Assembly (NCBI RefSeq): GCF_900454495.1
Contig: NZ_UGSI01000002.1
Location: 1,895,001-1,959,000 of the forward strand
Direction of reading: 5' to 3'
Length of the DNA: 64,000 nucleotides
DNA from: Paenibacillus macerans
GTDB lineage: Bacteria; Bacillota; Bacilli; Paenibacillales; Paenibacillaceae
Shown here one piece after another: positions 34,902 through 43,253 of the stretch; position 1 is the first letter of the stretch; each line of letters starts with the position of its first letter. A program made the translations under genes and the position numbers. The notes beneath the pieces are model-generated. The model ran no database searches, was not told the origin of the DNA, and was given only the letters and a program-made list of their open reading frames with translations.

Positions 34902-35783
34902 TCAGTCTGCCTGTTCCGCCCCGCCGCCGCGATCCGCTGAAGGCAGCCGGTGGAACTCGCGCTTGTACAGCCGCGTGAAATAAACCGGCTCCAGGCCGAC
35001 GTAGGACGCGGCCTGCCTGACGGTCAGTTCGGGGTGATCCTGCAGCAGCAGGCGCGCGGTTCTGAGCCGGATCTGCTGCAGATATTGCAGCGGCGTCAGG
35101 CCGATCGACTGGCGGAACAGGCGGGTCAGCTGCTTTTGCGAATAGCCGACATGCTCCGCCAGCCGGGCGATGGTGATCGGCCGGTTCATATGGTCGTGCA
35201 GGAAGCGGACGGCCACATCGACAACCGTTTCCCGGTAGGAAGCGGGCGGCGGGGTGTGCAGCGGCGGCTCGGAGTCCGGGGGAGCGGGCCTGCCGGCGGC
35301 GGTATCCTTCACGATCGTCAGCAGCAGGGACAGCAGCAACTCCGTCGTTTGCCACGGGTCATTGCCTGCGCCGGAGCGCTCCCAGATTTCCCGGAGCGGG
35401 CCGGTGAACAGGGAGACGTCCGACAGCTGCAGCTTTTTAGGAGCATGATGAAACCCCCACCGGCTTAACAGGTCTCCAAAATTCTCCACCATCGTAACGT
35501 ACCCGACGAACCAGGGCTGTTCTCCATACGGCATATACTCGTGCGCGCAGCCGGCGGGGATGTATAATAGCTGGCCGGGGCCGAGGATGTCCCATTTGTC
35601 CTTATTCACCTGCAGCTGGCGAAACCGCCCCGAGCCGGAGAGGGTCAGAAACAGCTGATGGGCGGAGAAACCTTTCATCCGCGTGATCGGCGGCTGGATT
35701 TCCGTACCCGCGGTATAAACCGATAACGGCAAAAGCTCGCGCAGGGAATGTGTCAAATTGCTTCTAAGCGGGAGCAGTTCCAT
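34902..35783 (-). CDS. AraC-family transcriptional regulator
   Basis: A 293-residue cytoplasmic regulator with an N-terminal cupin-like sensing domain (SGRFRQLQVNKDKWDILGPG) and a C-terminal AraC double helix-turn-helix (ITIARLAEHVGYSQKQLTRL ... RQAASYVGLEPVYFTRLYKR). It is transcribed away from the GH2 gene. The shared 111-base gap contains direct repeats suited to AraC binding, so it probably controls the GH2 gene and perhaps itself. Confidence 0.92.
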   Translation of the reverse strand: MELLPLRSNLTHSLRELLPLSVYTAGTEIQPPITRMKGFSAHQLFLTLSGSGRFRQLQVNKDKWDILGPGQLLYIPAGCAHEYMPYGEQPWFVGYVTMVENFGDLLSRWGFHHAPKKLQLSDVSLFTGPLREIWERSGAGNDPWQTTELLLSLLLTIVKDTAAGRPAPPDSEPPLHTPPPASYRETVVDVAVRFLHDHMNRPITIARLAEHVGYSQKQLTRLFRQSIGLTPLQYLQQIRLRTARLLLQDHPELTVRQAASYVGLEPVYFTRLYKREFHRLPSADRGGGAEQAD

Positions 35784-35796
35784 GGGACGACACCTC

Positions 35797-35865
35797 TTTT
35801 GTCCATTTTGTACGGTGTTTTGTCCGATTTGTGGCTTCCGTCCGATTATAGCTCACATCTATAAT
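35797..35865 (+). promoter_or_regulatory. GH2 promoter with AraC-type direct repeats
   Basis: TTTTGTCCATTTTGT (35797-35811), TTTTGTCCGATTTGT (35818-35832) and TTCCGTCCGATTATA (35836-35850) are tandem direct repeats with GTCC cores 21 and 18 bases apart. TATAAT lies at 35860-35865. The third repeat covers the -35 position, the usual site for an AraC-type activator. Confidence 0.6.
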
Positions 35866-35894
35866 GAGAGCAAACCTGTTAGGAGTGTGAAGCC

Positions 35895-38800
35895 ATGATC
35901 GAGTTGGAAAAATACTGGGAAACCTTGTCTACTCTGCACGTAAACCGCCTGCCGGCGAGAGCTTCCTTTATTCCATACGCGGATGCGGAAGCGGCCAGGA
36001 CGGGAAAACGCGGGCGTTCGCCTTTTTACCAGACCTTGAACGGCGCCTGGAAGTTCCGTTATCACCGCAGCTTGCGTGAAATCGGCGACCGTTTTTTTGA
36101 AAAAGACGCGGATCCCGCCGCTTGGGACGACCTGATCGTGCCCTCCTGCTGGCAGACGAACGGCTACGACCAGCTTCATTACACGAACGTCAACTATCCG
36201 ATTCCTTATGATCCGCCCTTTGTGCCGGACGACAATCCCGCGGGCGTTTATGTAAGGGATTTCAATTTGGCGTCGGCGTGGACGAAGCGGGAAACTTATA
36301 TCGTGTTTGAAGGGGTTAACGCCTGCTTCTATTTATGGGTGAACGGCCATTTTGCCGGCTATAGCCAAGGCAGCCGCGTTCCGGCCGAGTTCGACCTTTC
36401 TCCGTACGTGCAGGCCGGCCGCAACCGCATCGCGGTTCTGGTCCTGAAATGGTGCGACGGAACTTATCTGGAGGATCAGGATGTTTGGCGCTTCTCCGGC
36501 ATTTACCGCGATGTGTATCTGCTTTCCCGGGACAAAACGCATGTGCGCGACGTGTTCAACAAACCGCTGTTGTCGGACGATCTGGCTTCGGGCAAGCTGC
36601 GTTCGGAAATTGAAACGACCGGCGGCATCACGGTGAAAGCCGAACTGTGCGACCCGGACGGGAAGGTTGTTGCGTCGCAGGAGGCCGAGATTGATGGCCG
36701 AGGCGCCATCGAACTGGACGTGCCGCAGCCGCAGCTGTGGAACGCCGAGGCGCCTCGGTTATATGAGCTTTTGTTGTATGCGGGAGCGGAGGTGCTGCGG
36801 TTCCGGGCCGGTTTTAAAAAGGTGGAGATCGCGGGCGGCGTCTTCCAAATTAACGGCCGCGCCGTCAAGCTCAAAGGCGTCAACCGCCACGATTCGCATC
36901 CGGCGCTCGGGCAAACCGTTCCGCTGAACCACATGATCCGGGACCTGAAGCTGATGAAGCGGCACAACATCAATACGATCCGGACTTCGCATTATCCGAA
37001 CGATCCGCGGTTCCTCGACCTTTGCGACGAGTACGGGTTTTACGTGATCGACGAGGCGGATTTGGAATGCCATGGCGTGACGCAAACCGGGAAAATCGAG
37101 GAGGGTTCTTTTCATAAATTGACGGTGGACCCGGCTTGGAAGGCAGCTTTTGTCGAGCGGGCGGTGCGGATGGTTGAACGGGACAAAAACCACGCCTCGG
37201 TCATCATCTGGTCGATGGGCAATGAATCCGGCTACGGTCCGAACCATATCGCCATGGCCGAATGGACGAAAGCGCGCGACGTGTCGAGACCGGTCCATTA
37301 CGAGGGCGCGGCCGCCCGGTATCACGGCGATCCGAATACGGAATGCCTCGATATGGACAGCCGGATGTACGCGTCGGTGCCGGAGATCGAAGCGTACGCC
37401 AAGGACGAAAACAACGCGAAACCGCTGTTCCTGTGCGAATACAGCCATGCGATGGGGAACGGCCCGGGCGATTTGCGGGACTACTGGAACGTCATTTATG
37501 CCTATCCGAAGCTGATGGGCGGCTGCGTATGGGAATGGTGCGACCACGGCATCGCGGCCAAAACGCCGGACGGCGAAAGCTATTTTGCTTACGGCGGCGA
37601 CTTCGGCGATAAGCCGAACGACGGCAACTTCTGCATCGACGGTCTCGTGTCGCCGGACCGCAAACCGCATACCGGGCTGCTGGAATTAAAGCAGGTGATC
37701 GCGCCGGTGCTGATCGAAGCGGAGGATGCGAAGCAGGGCCGCTTCCGGGTGCTGAACCGCTACGATTTTATCGACCTGTCGCACTTAGCGGTGAACTGGA
37801 AGCTGGAGCGGGAAGGCGAAACGCTGCAGCAGGGCCGGACGGGTCCGCTTGCGGCGTTGCCTGGGGAATCGCAGCCGCTGACGATCCCTTTCGTGCTTCC
37901 GCAGGAGCTTCCGGGGCCGTTTGTGCTGACCTGCTCAGTGCGGCAGCAGCAGGAAAACCGCTTTGCGGAAGAGGGCTACGAGATCGCCTTCTATCAATTC
38001 GAGTTTTCGGGAGCGAAGGCGGCCGTGCCGGAGGTTCAACCGCGGCAAGGCGAGCATTACGCCGAGTTTATGGACGTCAAGGAGCACGGCGGCCTGCTGA
38101 CGGTAACCGGCTTCGATTTCGAGCATGTTTTCGATTTGCGGACCGGGGTGGTCAGCCGTATGTCGAAGCATGGTGTTCCGCTGCTGTATCAGCCGGCCCG
38201 CTTCAACATCTGGCGGGCGCCGATGGACAACGACATGTATATCCGCAAAGCCTGGGAAGCGGCCGGCCTGAACCGCGCCGGCATGAAGGTGTACGGCAGC
38301 CGGTGGCAACAACGTTCGGACGCTGCGGTTGAGGTCTGCACCGATTTTTCGCTGGGCGGATATACGTTTAGTCCGTTCCTGCGCGGGCAAGCGGTATGGA
38401 CGTTTGCGCCGACCGGTGAAGTGAAACTTGCTGTACACGTTGACGTCCGTGAAGACCTTCCGTACTTGCCGCGGTTTGGTCTGGAACTGACGATGCCGAA
38501 AGGAACCGAGGAGATTGAGTATTACGGCTACGGTCCGCATGAAAGCTATGTCGACAAGCGGGCCAGCGTCCGCAAAGGCAAATATCTGCTTACCGTGGAC
38601 GACATGTTCGAAGCTTACGTCATGCCGCAGGAAAACGGATCCCGCTACGGGACGGAATGGGCGACCGCTTCCAGCGAACTGGGCATGGGGCTGGAATTCC
38701 GCTCGCCGCAGCCGTTCTCCTTCCAGGCCTTGCACTACACGCCGGAGGACTTGACCCGGGCCCGGCACATCTACGAGCTTACGAGACGGGACGAAACGAT

Positions 38801-38933
38801 CGTGTCGATCGACTACAAAATGAGCGGGGCAGGCTCGGGCTCATGCGGGCCGCAGCTCGCCGAGGCTTACCAGCTCAAGGAGAAATCGTTTGATTTCGAG
38901 CTGACGGTAGCGCCGGTGTTTAAGGAGGATTAA
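35895..38933 (+). CDS. Beta-galactosidase-type GH2 enzyme
   Basis: A large cytoplasmic glycosidase of 1012 residues with the LacZ arrangement: N-terminal sugar-binding domain (VPSCWQTNGYDQLHYTNVNY), immunoglobulin-like domain, TIM barrel with acid/base E444 in MGNESGYGP and nucleophile E515 in LCEYSHAMGNGPG, then a C-terminal beta-galactosidase small-chain domain with YGYGPHESYVDK. It probably removes galactose from rhamnogalacturonan I side chains, though lactose cannot be excluded. GGAGTG precedes the ATG. A terminator follows. Confidence 0.95.
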   Translation: MIELEKYWETLSTLHVNRLPARASFIPYADAEAARTGKRGRSPFYQTLNGAWKFRYHRSLREIGDRFFEKDADPAAWDDLIVPSCWQTNGYDQLHYTNVNYPIPYDPPFVPDDNPAGVYVRDFNLASAWTKRETYIVFEGVNACFYLWVNGHFAGYSQGSRVPAEFDLSPYVQAGRNRIAVLVLKWCDGTYLEDQDVWRFSGIYRDVYLLSRDKTHVRDVFNKPLLSDDLASGKLRSEIETTGGITVKAELCDPDGKVVASQEAEIDGRGAIELDVPQPQLWNAEAPRLYELLLYAGAEVLRFRAGFKKVEIAGGVFQINGRAVKLKGVNRHDSHPALGQTVPLNHMIRDLKLMKRHNINTIRTSHYPNDPRFLDLCDEYGFYVIDEADLECHGVTQTGKIEEGSFHKLTVDPAWKAAFVERAVRMVERDKNHASVIIWSMGNESGYGPNHIAMAEWTKARDVSRPVHYEGAAARYHGDPNTECLDMDSRMYASVPEIEAYAKDENNAKPLFLCEYSHAMGNGPGDLRDYWNVIYAYPKLMGGCVWEWCDHGIAAKTPDGESYFAYGGDFGDKPNDGNFCIDGLVSPDRKPHTGLLELKQVIAPVLIEAEDAKQGRFRVLNRYDFIDLSHLAVNWKLEREGETLQQGRTGPLAALPGESQPLTIPFVLPQELPGPFVLTCSVRQQQENRFAEEGYEIAFYQFEFSGAKAAVPEVQPRQGEHYAEFMDVKEHGGLLTVTGFDFEHVFDLRTGVVSRMSKHGVPLLYQPARFNIWRAPMDNDMYIRKAWEAAGLNRAGMKVYGSRWQQRSDAAVEVCTDFSLGGYTFSPFLRGQAVWTFAPTGEVKLAVHVDVREDLPYLPRFGLELTMPKGTEEIEYYGYGPHESYVDKRASVRKGKYLLTVDDMFEAYVMPQENGSRYGTEWATASSELGMGLEFRSPQPFSFQALHYTPEDLTRARHIYELTRRDETIVSIDYKMSGAGSGSCGPQLAEAYQLKEKSFDFELTVAPVFKED

Positions 38934-38945
38934 GCGGTAGAGTTT

Positions 38946-38979
38946 CAGAGTGTGTAGAAGGAGCACACTCTGCGTTTTT
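38946..38979 (+). terminator. Terminator of the GH2 gene
   Basis: CAGAGTGTGT at 38946-38955 pairs with the inverse GCACACTCTG at 38963-38972, followed by CGTTTTTG. It starts 13 bases after the stop. Confidence 0.85.
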
Positions 38980-39010
38980 GTTGGAGGCAGCGGAAATAAC
39001 GGTAAAAAAG

Positions 39011-39349
39011 GGGCTCAACCTAAAGATCGGTAAAAATCGGTGCTTGACTAGTGTTTTACTCTCGGATGATCAAGCTATCTGGAACATTTTCTACGCTAAC
39101 GGTTGTCATCGCGCTTCATCGAGCGAAAAAGCAGTGGTTTCTTTTTTAAAGGTTGTCATCGCGCTTATTTAGGCGAAACCGCCACCTTACCGCCAGAAAA
39201 ACGGGAAATAGGCCCGCTGGCAACCGTTACATTTTGTATCCGTTCGTTTTTGCCCAAATAGCATCGCCTCACAACCGTTAGATTTTTTTGCGCTCTTTTA
39301 CGCTTTCGAACTTGTCCTGCGGTTAAGCGCCAATTTTTGTTTTGAGCCC
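39011..39349 (-). repeat. Dispersed inverted-repeat element, reverse copy (D)
   Basis: The element is bounded by GGGCTCAACC...GGTGCTTGAC on the left and TTAAGCGCC...TTTTGAGCCC on the right. Its reverse complement aligns with the copy at 41033-41354: the right end matches that copy's left end at roughly 54 of 62 positions by eye, and the left end matches its right end, including ATGATCAAGCTA and GGAACAT. Inside are several AACGGTTG or CAACCGTTA arms. No open frame with a ribosome site is present. Confidence 0.75.
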
Positions 39350-39436
39350 TATATTTACCGCTATATTTGGTAATAGAAGCTGCACATCAAAAGACCGTCG
39401 GAGCAAATTTCCCCGGCGGCCTTTTTTACCGCTAGC

Positions 39437-39793
39437 TTACGATTGCGAGTAATTTTTTAATTCCTCATTTAATACAAAATCCCCTTGCCCATCCCTCAAA
39501 AACGGCAAGACATTAATGACGGCGCTCAGGTTTAATTCGCCATAGATATGCGGATAAACTTGCCCATAGTTGCCGGTGTCTTCCCATTTAATCGGGGCTT
39601 CGACTTTGCCGGTGTCAATGCACAAGAGAAGCAACGGTTCATGCATATCCTTGAAATTTGGGGCGACCCGCCAAAAAGTTTCAATCGAAGAACAGTGGAT
39701 AAATCCATCGCGCTCAATCGATTGTTTTCCGTAATATAAACGATCCTTGACCTCCTCCCATGTTGTTTGCTGCAAACAATGCAATATGACCAT
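39437..39793 (-). CDS. DUF952 family protein
   Basis: A 118-residue soluble protein starting MVILHCLQQTTWEEVKDRLY with the family hallmarks DGFIHCSS and YGQVYPHIYGELNLSAV. DUF952 proteins have no established biochemical role that I can state. GAGAGGAG precedes ATG 39791-39793. The gene is AT-richer than the sugar locus and lies between two inverted copies of a dispersed element. Confidence 0.85.
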   Translation of the reverse strand: MVILHCLQQTTWEEVKDRLYYGKQSIERDGFIHCSSIETFWRVAPNFKDMHEPLLLLCIDTGKVEAPIKWEDTGNYGQVYPHIYGELNLSAVINVLPFLRDGQGDFVLNEELKNYSQS

Positions 39794-39920
39794 TTTACGC
39801 TCCTCTCTTATAATGAAATATATAGTAAAATAGTTTAAATCAAGGAATCATCTTTATATTCTTCCATCAGCTATGAAAATACCCTTCTGCTGAATATTAC
39901 AAAAAAGGGGCAATATTAAA

Positions 39921-40968
39921 ATGCTTAGGAAAATCTTCACCCTGTTTATGCTGTGTATCCTATTTACCGGGTGTACTGCAAAAGAAGAGCAAGAGCAAGC
40001 CGATGTCACTTTAAAAGTTCTTGCTTGGAATGAAACCGTCTTTAATCGGCAATACGGTAATTTTTTTCTGGCGACGCATCCGAATTACACCTAATAAAAG
40101 TCTTTTTGATCAATACGGGATTGCATACCCTCATGATTTTATGACTTGGGAAGAGATGTTCAAGTTGGCGGGGCAGTTTCCTGCGGTTAATGAAAATAAC
40201 GAGCCTCAATACGGGCTTTATCATAAAGACTCGCCCAATCCTTTTATGATGGCGTTGAAAGTCGGGGAATCCAGCGGTTTGTCTTTTAATAATAGCGAGC
40301 ATATTACCTTAAACACTGAATCCTGGAAGCGAATTTTCGAAAATGTCACGGATTGTTTTAAAACCAAAGTTTGTTACGATCCAAGCCGGATCAAGGCGGA
40401 TGACTCTATGCAAAAGGAAGCATTGGAGTTAAGGGCGTATCCTTTTTTGCGCGGAGATATAGCGATGGCTTTGGACGAATCTACCTTATATAGAACATTA
40501 ATGAGTAGAAGCGACGAACCAGGGGCAAAGCCGCTGGCATGGGAATGGGGAATGGTGACTCTTCCGGTCAGCGCGAACAACCCTCATATGGGGAATGGTG
40601 TTTATATGAACGATATTTTTGCAATTCCCTTGGAGATAAAAGAAACTAAAGGGGCGCTGGAATTCATTCAATATATTTGCGGTGAAAATTACGCCAAGTT
40701 ATTGCCGCAAATCAACATGACCGATCTGCCGGCGCGGCCTAATCCGGACGCGATGGATGAACCGTTGAAATCCTTTTACAAACTCGAACAGGTTAACGTT
40801 ACGCTTATTAATCAATTACGCAAGTTCCCCGCTTCCTTTTTGCCAAAAATAGATGAAATCTCGCAGAAGCATATGGAAAAAATCATGTCGGATCAGAGTA
40901 CGGTTCGGGAGTCGCTTCAATCGATGGAAGAGGAGCTTGAACAGGCGCTTAGGCAATCGGGCAACTGA
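39921..40968 (+). pseudogene. Broken solute-binding lipoprotein gene
   Basis: ATG 39921 with AAAGGGG opens a lipoprotein signal (MLCILFTGCTAKEE) and 57 codons that stop at TAA 40092-40094. The adjoining frame carries the C-terminal two thirds of a family 1 sugar-binding protein (NKSLFDQYGIAYPHDFMTWE, AWEWGMVTLPVSANNPHMGN) to 40968. Compared with the usual length of over 400 residues, about 100 residues of the first lobe are missing at the junction near 40090. A deletion with frame change is the simplest reading. No permease genes are adjacent. Confidence 0.8.
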
Positions 40969-40985
40969 ATGATTTGACAGTAGAT

Positions 40986-41030
40986 AAAACAGAGACGAAT
41001 CCTTTAAGCGGGAGGGGTTTCTGTTTTTTT
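40986..41030 (+). terminator. Terminator after the broken lipoprotein gene
   Basis: AAACAGAGAC (40987-40996) pairs with GTTTCTGTTT (41017-41026) with a G-U pair; the loop contains a further CC/GG pairing, and T residues follow. Confidence 0.7.
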
Positions 41031-41032
41031 AT

Positions 41033-41354
41033 TAGCCTTAGAATCGGCGCTTGACCGCGGGACAAGTTCGATAACGTAAAGAGCGCGAAAAAAATCTAAC
41101 GGATGTAGCAGTGGCTATTTTACGAAAAAAGGCCTTTTCTAAATTCTAACGGTTGTGAGCGTTGTTATTTGCCTGAATCTAAGCCAAAATAGCCGGATTT
41201 AAGTGAAATTAGCACGATGGCAACCGTTAGAATTTGAAATCAACGTTTTTGGAGCAAATAGCGCTTGTGGCAACCGTTAGCGCAGAAGATGTTCCGGTTA
41301 GCTTGATCATTCGAGATTAACACGTAATCAAGCACCGTTTTTTAGGTTGAGCCT
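41033..41354 (+). repeat. Dispersed inverted-repeat element, forward copy (B)
   Basis: The left end reads TTAGAATCGGCGCTTGACC and the right end is the inverse of GGCTCAACCTAAAAAACGG followed by TGCTTGA. The centre (41090-41281) is homologous to repeats at 21232-21420 and 51141-51290: TTCTAACGGTTGTGAGCG pairs with two downstream arms ending GGCAACCGTTAG. Together with the inverted copy at 39011-39349 it brackets the DUF952 gene and the broken lipoprotein gene. The rest of the gap to 41521 is AT-rich promoter-like sequence. Confidence 0.75.
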
Positions 41355-41521
41355 CATCTTAAACTTAAATTTTTTAAGTTAGACGTTACATGGCAAAGCG
41401 CTTTATTTATTTTTTCAACCTAGAATGGTACGTAAATTGAATATTTAATGAAATATAAGGGATATATTTTCATTTTTTGCGAATGATCTATAATCAACTT
41501 AAAAGGAAGGAGGGGAGCTGC

Positions 41522-41953
41522 ATGGATGAAATCGACCTGCAGATTTTGCAAATCTTAAAAGCCAACAGCCGCACTACCAGTTCCGATATCAGCAAAATGA
41601 TACATTTGTCCGTTCCTTCCATCGCGGAAAGAATCCGGAAACTGGAGAAAAACGGGGTGATCGATCAATTTACCGTCAAGCTGAACCGGCGGGCGATCGG
41701 GCAGCATTGTACCGTGTACATATTTGTGCAGCTGAACGGTTCGGCGGAAACCCAAAAATTTCGTGAAGCCGTCGTTCAATCGGAGCATGTGCTGGAATGC
41801 CATCACACCTCCGGAGAATACGACTATATGCTAAAAGTGGCGCTTGCGGAAATTTCCGAACTGGAGGGGTTCATCATGCACACTTTAAAAGCTAACCACA
41901 ATATCGTCAGATCCAACACCGTGTTCATTCTCTCCACATTGAAAGAAGAATAG
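41522..41953 (+). CDS. Lrp/AsnC-family regulator
   Basis: A 143-residue regulator with an N-terminal helix-turn-helix (SDISKMIHLSVPSIAERIRKL) and a C-terminal ligand-binding RAM domain (VLECHHTSGEYDYMLKV). ATG 41522 follows AAGGAGGGGAGC and gives the typical family start MDEIDLQILQIL. It lies 13 bases before an amino-acid exporter gene, so it probably senses an amino acid and controls its export. Confidence 0.93.
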   Translation: MDEIDLQILQILKANSRTTSSDISKMIHLSVPSIAERIRKLEKNGVIDQFTVKLNRRAIGQHCTVYIFVQLNGSAETQKFREAVVQSEHVLECHHTSGEYDYMLKVALAEISELEGFIMHTLKANHNIVRSNTVFILSTLKEE

Positions 41954-41966
41954 GAGAGTGAACGGT

Positions 41967-42593
41967 ATGGTTTGGGAATGGTTGCTCAAAGGCGTATTAT
42001 TAGGGCTTGCGATTGCCGCGCCGCTGGGGCCGATCGGCATTTTTTGCATTCAAAAAACATTGTCGTCGGGATTTAAAAGCGGACTGTTTAGCGGTCTGGG
42101 GGCGGCGACGGCAGATGCCATTTACGGGAGTATCGCCGGGCTTGGCCTTTCCTCCTTCATAAGTTATTTGATGGGGTATAAAGCTCTTTTTCAAAGTTTA
42201 GGCGGATTATTCATTTGTTACCTCGGCTTCAGATTTTTTATTAACCCTCCACAAGGCCAGCTCCAAACCCAACCGGTGCAAAAAAGCTCGCTAAACTCCT
42301 ATACCGCAACATTCCTTCTCACTTTATCCAATCCGGTGACGATCGTATCATTTCTCGGGATTTTCAGTGTTTCCGGCGTTGTTTCTTCATCGGCCGGCAG
42401 CAAGGCGATTCCTTTACTGGTTGGCGGTGTTTTTCTGGGATCGGTGCTTTGGTGGCTTTTTCTGGTGAGTGCGGTAAGTTTCTTGCGTGCAAAAATGCTA
42501 AATGGTCCCGGGCTGTCTATATTCAATAAACTGTCAGGCCTCGTTATGTTAGGGTTTGGCGTTAGCGCGTTCATACAATTAGTAAAAGGGTAA
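41967..42593 (+). CDS. LysE-family amino-acid exporter
   Basis: A 208-residue membrane protein with about six helices and the N-terminal family motif GLAIAAPLGPIGIFCIQKTL followed by GLGAATADAIYG. Proteins of this family export amino acids such as lysine, arginine, threonine or homoserine derivatives. ATG 41967 has GGAG ten bases upstream; GTG 41958 is an in-frame alternative. It forms a pair with the Lrp-type regulator. Confidence 0.9.
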   Translation: MVWEWLLKGVLLGLAIAAPLGPIGIFCIQKTLSSGFKSGLFSGLGAATADAIYGSIAGLGLSSFISYLMGYKALFQSLGGLFICYLGFRFFINPPQGQLQTQPVQKSSLNSYTATFLLTLSNPVTIVSFLGIFSVSGVVSSSAGSKAIPLLVGGVFLGSVLWWLFLVSAVSFLRAKMLNGPGLSIFNKLSGLVMLGFGVSAFIQLVKG

Positions 42594-42676
42594 CAAGCCC
42601 GGAAAACCCGTTGCCGCGTCCCTGACAACGTGCAGTCAAGGTTGGCGGCCAGAAAAAAAATTCAATAAAACGCGGC

Positions 42677-42756
42677 TTGACGTACCGTTTCAACAGCGCT
42701 ATAGTATGTAAATGCTCTAATATTTAAGTTCTAAATTAATTATTAGTTAAATAATT
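42677..42756 (+). promoter_or_regulatory. Promoter and palindromic operator of the marR-MFS pair
   Basis: TTGACG (42677-42682) and TATAGT (42700-42705) are 17 bases apart. Downstream, AATTATT-AGTTA-AATAATT at 42738-42756 is a perfect 7-5-7 inverted repeat, a typical size for MarR dimers, placed to block the transcript start. A wider AGTTC...GAACT pair surrounds it. Confidence 0.6.
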
Positions 42757-42812
42757 TTGGAACTACCAATTGTCGTTTGAACTACCTCTAAGAACGAAGG
42801 GAGGAGGAATGC

Positions 42813-43253
42813 ATGGTCAAAAAGGAAGAGTTGTTCGAAGTGACCTCGATGTTCCGCACTCTGCTCAAATCGATCTCACAGGAGTGGAACAAGCGCGGCA
42901 GGGAATATAACCTAAGTTTCCCGCAATACAAAATGCTGTATATTCTGGATATGTCGGGAACGCAAAAAGTATCACAGCTCGCAGAGTGCCTCGGAATCAC
43001 ACCGGCGGCGATTACGGGGATTACCGACAAGCTGCTTATGGAGGGTTATGTCAAACGCGAGCGCGCGGAAAATGACCGCAGGGTTGTGAATATTTCGATT
43101 ACTGAACTGGGCCAAGATATCATCCGGCAAGTGAACGAAAACCAAAAGGAGATGATTGACGGGATATTCAATCAGCTCCAGGAGGAAGATTTGCAGCATT
43201 TGCGGCGGATATTCGCCCTATTGCTGGCGAGCTTAGAGCAAACCAAAAATTAA
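42813..43253 (+). CDS. MarR-family transcriptional regulator
   Basis: A 146-residue winged-helix repressor: the recognition region reads VSQLAECLGITPAAITGITD and the wing is GYVKRERAENDRRVVNISI. GGGAGGAGG lies before the ATG. The stop codon overlaps the start of the exporter gene by one base (TAATG). A palindrome in its leader suggests autoregulation and drug-responsive control of the exporter. Confidence 0.93.
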   Translation: MVKKEELFEVTSMFRTLLKSISQEWNKRGREYNLSFPQYKMLYILDMSGTQKVSQLAECLGITPAAITGITDKLLMEGYVKRERAENDRRVVNISITELGQDIIRQVNENQKEMIDGIFNQLQEEDLQHLRRIFALLLASLEQTKN

